Positions 12,757 through 15,235 of a stretch of DNA of 15,235 bases are shown here, one piece after another; the stretch's first letter is position 1, and every line of letters starts with the position of its first letter. The position numbers and the translations under genes were made by a program. The notes beneath the pieces are model-generated. The model did not search any database and was not told the origin of the DNA. It saw nothing but the letters and a program-made list of their open reading frames with translations. The stretch comes from an uncultured Eubacteriales bacterium (lineage in GTDB: Bacteria > Bacillota > Clostridia > Peptostreptococcales > Anaerovoracaceae), in contig URWB01000049.1 in the NCBI GenBank assembly GCA_900551415.1, positions 1-15,235 of the forward strand. The letters are read 5' to 3'.

Positions 12757-15235
12757 GGTCGTTCCTCCTGTGTGAAATCAAAGGTATAGTCGCCGTCGGC
12801 ATTCAGATGCACCTTGGCGCGAAATGCTTTGCCGGACTTAGATTGAAAATTCGCGCTAACCTCCCGCCCGTCAAGCAAGGTTTTCATTTCCGGATAGGAA
12901 AAATCATGCCCGCAAAAGCTTCGAAAAATTTTATGTCCGCACTTTTTGATGCCGCAGAACACGCCCCATTGGTTGAGGACGGCTTTTTTTTGACACTTCG
13001 GGCATTTGACGGTTTCCTCGAAAAATACCATCTGCGCTTCCCCCTGTTCGTCCAGCTTTAATGCCGCGCGGAATGGTTTGCCTGCGCGAGATTGAAAATT
13101 CAGATAGCCGCTCTGCTCGCCTGCTTCCAGTTTGCGCAAAAGCTCAAGGTCAATCTCCGCGCCGCTGATATTTTTATAGACCCTTGCGCCACATCCGAGG
13201 CATTGATAATGCTTCTTTTGCTCTTCCATCACGCCGCCGCACTTGATGCAGCGAATATCGGTCTGTACCGGCTCAAACGATGCCAACTCCGCCTCAACTT
13301 CCGCCGGATCTTGCCCGATCTTTTGGCACATCTCCTGCAGCTTTTCCAGTACCTCGTTCATCACCTGTTCATATTCAGCCTCACCACGCTGTACTTTTTT
13401 GATATTGTTATCCATATCGGCGGCAAAAACCGGATAAGCAATGTCAAAATCTTTGACCGCGTCGATATAGGACTTACCCTTGGCAGTGATATAAAGGCCG
13501 GACTTTTTTTCTTCTATGTAGCCGGAATCCAGGATATCCTTAATAATTGCGGCGCGCGTTGCCGGCGTGCCGATCCCCTGTGAATCCGCGAGAGATTTTT
13601 TGAGTTCCTTGTCCTCGATCTGTGTGGCGATATTACGCATGGCATTGATCAAAGTGGCCTGCGTCAGCCGTTTCGGCGGTGAAGTTTCTTTTTGTACCGG
13701 CTGTATGACACTTGCTGTGACGTGATCGCCTTTTTTTAGAGGTGGCAGCGCGCGATCGCTCGATTTTTTATACAGCATCGACCAGCCCGGCTCGGTAATC
13801 ATCTTGCCGGTCGCTTTGAAAATGCCGCTTGCGCGGTCCGCCCCTGCAGCATCTGCCGCATTGTCCACGCCGCTCTCGCTCTCTATACCGACCGCATTGT
13901 TCACGCCCGCCTCGGCATGCCGGATCTGTATCGTCGTCTTTTCTTCTTCCAGCTTCGGCAGGAACTGCGCCAAAAGCCGCGTATAAATCATCCTGCAGAT
14001 AATCTGTTCTTCCCTCGACATCCTGGGCAAATCCGGTCTTTTTAAGGTTGGAAGCAGCGCGTCATGGGACTCCTTGGCAACCTCTGTATCATTTACCACC
14101 GCCTTATCCTTGAGGATTTTCTCAAAGACGTCGGGATCGATGCCGTTCGCGATGGACTTCAGATCCTCAAAAACCGAAAGATTCTCAAGCATCGCCGGAA
14201 ACTCCTTCGCTTTTTCGGTGGATACATAACGACATTGCGTTCTCGGATAGGAGATCACTTTGTGTTTCTCATACAGCCGCTGCACGATTTCCAGGGTCTG
14301 ATCCGGTTTAAATTTGTATTTGCTTCCGGCCTCCGCCTGAAGTGCCGCCAAGTCAAAGAGCTTCGGCGCATGCGAAGAAGACCGTTTCGTCTCACGCGAG
14401 ACAACGATTCCCTCTAAGGCATATTCCGCGAAAAGCTTCGGGTTTTCGAACTGCGCGTCGCCGTCCTCTCCCTGCAAAACAGCCTTAAAAACGCCGCGTT
14501 CATCGATTGCGGCAGCTGTTGACGTGCCCACTCCTTCGGCTGAAACTGTTTTTTCCACAATCTCTGCCCCCGGACACGCATACTCCGCCTCAAGTGCATA
14601 ATACTTGCGATTGGCGAAATTTTCGATTGCCATGGAGTTATCATAGACCAGTTTGATCGTCGGAGACTTGACCCGTCCGGCTTTGATGAGACTGCCGCGC
14701 TTATTCGTCAGCATCCTGGAAGCATTCATGCCGAACAGCCAGTCCGCGCGGGAGCGGATGAGGAAGGACTGCACGAAGTGTACGTGTGTCGGATTCTGAT
14801 GATAATCGGTCATCGTCAGCAGTGACTTCAGGATCTCCGCGTCGGTCAGCGAATGCTCGATGAAGCGGAGCGCCGGTTTTTCGTTCAGTGCAAGATACTG
14901 CTCCAGCAGCCAGTAGATGCCGTATCCCTCTACGTCCGAGTCGGTGCCTACGATGATACCATCATACTGCGGCACGCGACGCCCGATTTCCGCGATGGTG
15001 TTCTGCTTGCGCTTATCCGCGATAGGCTTGATCTGCCACGGATTTGGGATCATCGGATAAAGGATGGCCTTCCAGCTTTTGTCCTTCCATTCCTCATAGT
15101 CGGTCGGCATGAAGTTCGTGCAGACATGACCGGAAAGCGCCATAAAATCAATTTCTCCGACCTTCTCTTCCACTTCCTTCTTATGATTTTTATAGCAAGC
15201 CTGCACATCGCGCATGAGGCTCGGTTTTTCCGCGA
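12753..15235 (-). CDS. topB: DNA topoisomerase III-like type IA topoisomerase (partial, first few codons off the right edge)
   Basis: Cuts and passes single DNA strands through a tyrosine link. The first complete codons read AEKPSL, the Toprim opening with its catalytic Glu, so the true start is only about five codons beyond the edge; the ATG at 15215 is internal. Counting A as 1, the Toprim acidic triad is Asp98, Asp100, Glu102 (GTDSDVEGYGI), but the normally conserved Arg between is Val. The active-site Tyr329 (14247-14249) lies in ISYPRTQCRYVS, close to topoisomerase III (YPRSDCRYL) but with Gln for Asp. A ~32-residue insertion (about 13821-13914) breaks the segment before FKATGK. The C-terminus has two zinc-ribbon-like Cys clusters (RCIKCGG with CLGCG, and KCPKCQ with FCGIKKCG), each near a repeat of type NFQS-x-x-GK-x-FRA. 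First visible gene of a coupled operon. Confidence 0.88.
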   Translation of the reverse strand, partial: AEKPSLMRDVQACYKNHKKEVEEKVGEIDFMALSGHVCTNFMPTDYEEWKDKSWKAILYPMIPNPWQIKPIADKRKQNTIAEIGRRVPQYDGIIVGTDSDVEGYGIYWLLEQYLALNEKPALRFIEHSLTDAEILKSLLTMTDYHQNPTHVHFVQSFLIRSRADWLFGMNASRMLTNKRGSLIKAGRVKSPTIKLVYDNSMAIENFANRKYYALEAEYACPGAEIVEKTVSAEGVGTSTAAAIDERGVFKAVLQGEDGDAQFENPKLFAEYALEGIVVSRETKRSSSHAPKLFDLAALQAEAGSKYKFKPDQTLEIVQRLYEKHKVISYPRTQCRYVSTEKAKEFPAMLENLSVFEDLKSIANGIDPDVFEKILKDKAVVNDTEVAKESHDALLPTLKRPDLPRMSREEQIICRMIYTRLLAQFLPKLEEEKTTIQIRHAEAGVNNAVGIESESGVDNAADAAGADRASGIFKATGKMITEPGWSMLYKKSSDRALPPLKKGDHVTASVIQPVQKETSPPKRLTQATLINAMRNIATQIEDKELKKSLADSQGIGTPATRAAIIKDILDSGYIEEKKSGLYITAKGKSYIDAVKDFDIAYPVFAADMDNNIKKVQRGEAEYEQVMNEVLEKLQEMCQKIGQDPAEVEAELASFEPVQTDIRCIKCGGVMEEQKKHYQCLGCGARVYKNISGAEIDLELLRKLEAGEQSGYLNFQSRAGKPFRAALKLDEQGEAQMVFFEETVKCPKCQKKAVLNQWGVFCGIKKCGHKIFRSFCGHDFSYPEMKTLLDGREVSANFQSKSGKAFRAKVHLNADGDYTFDFTQEERP
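13856..13907. repeat. Degenerate 36-bp tandem repeat inside topB
   Basis: CCGCATTGTCCACGCC (13856-13871) recurs with one mismatch at 13892-13907. The 36-bp period equals 12 codons and gives GVNNAVGIESES followed by GVDNAADAAGAD. It forms most of the in-frame insertion in the topoisomerase, which suggests growth by tandem duplication. Confidence 0.65.

Noticed and set aside
15213..15215. ATG at 15215 as the start of TopB
   Set aside because: The frame continues to the edge as AEKPSL, the conserved Toprim opening that contains a catalytic Glu, so the true start lies outside the window.
1..15235. CRISPR array, tRNA, insertion sequence, integrase or phage module
   Set aside because: No regularly spaced repeats, cloverleaf, transposase/integrase motifs or structural phage genes seen. 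A mobile origin for topB is possible but unsupported by neighbours.

Overview
The window looks like chromosomal DNA from a Bacillota anaerobe, most likely a gut-associated member of Clostridia. The support is a BlaI-type operator with an M56 sensor protease, a GAAC-N4-GTTC LexA box, strong GGAGG ribosome binding sites, sigma-A-like promoters, a bile salt hydrolase family enzyme, and an Fn3/Ig-like secreted protein of the style common in that class. GC content is moderately high. The genus cannot be told from the sequence. There is no tRNA, rRNA, CRISPR array, insertion sequence or integrase.

Layout, left to right. (1) Positions 1-2453, minus: a BlaR1-like M56 metallopeptidase cut by the left edge. 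Its promoter carries two identical TACAAATGTA dyads (BlaI/MecI type), but no intact blaI lies beside it. A frameshifted scrap resembling a blaI start sits divergently at 2559-2662. (2) 2759-3658, minus: a secreted Ig-like/Fn3 protein with its own promoter and a very good terminator. (3) 3790-4848, minus: a choloylglycine hydrolase family Ntn enzyme. (4) 5184-7627, plus: a Y-family polymerase and a YolD-like protein, overlapping by ATGA and driven by a promoter with a LexA box at the start site, i.e. an SOS mutagenesis cassette. (5) 7694-8788, minus: a LysR-type regulator, divergent from (6) 9103-9783, plus: a DUF554 membrane protein. The region between them is rich in dyads. (7) 9787-15235, minus: a tightly packed unit topB-uup-lrgA-lrgB, in which every junction overlaps.

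Functional reading. The SOS cassette is self-contained: polymerase, clamp-binding motif, accessory protein and operator. The topB-uup-lrgAB unit joins DNA topology, an ABC-F ATPase and a holin-like membrane pair under coupled translation; why they belong together is not obvious. The LysR-type gene sits near lrgAB, and LysR-type CidR controls cid/lrg genes elsewhere, but no link is shown here.

A window-wide oddity is that at least five unrelated proteins (hydrolase, polymerase, YolD-like, LysR, TopB) carry in-frame, Ala/Gln/Ser/Glu-rich insertions at positions where their families are normally compact. The hunt did not find a clear new defence or mobile system. The best leads are the orphan M56 switch, the recurrent insertions and the divergent topoisomerase in its coupled operon.
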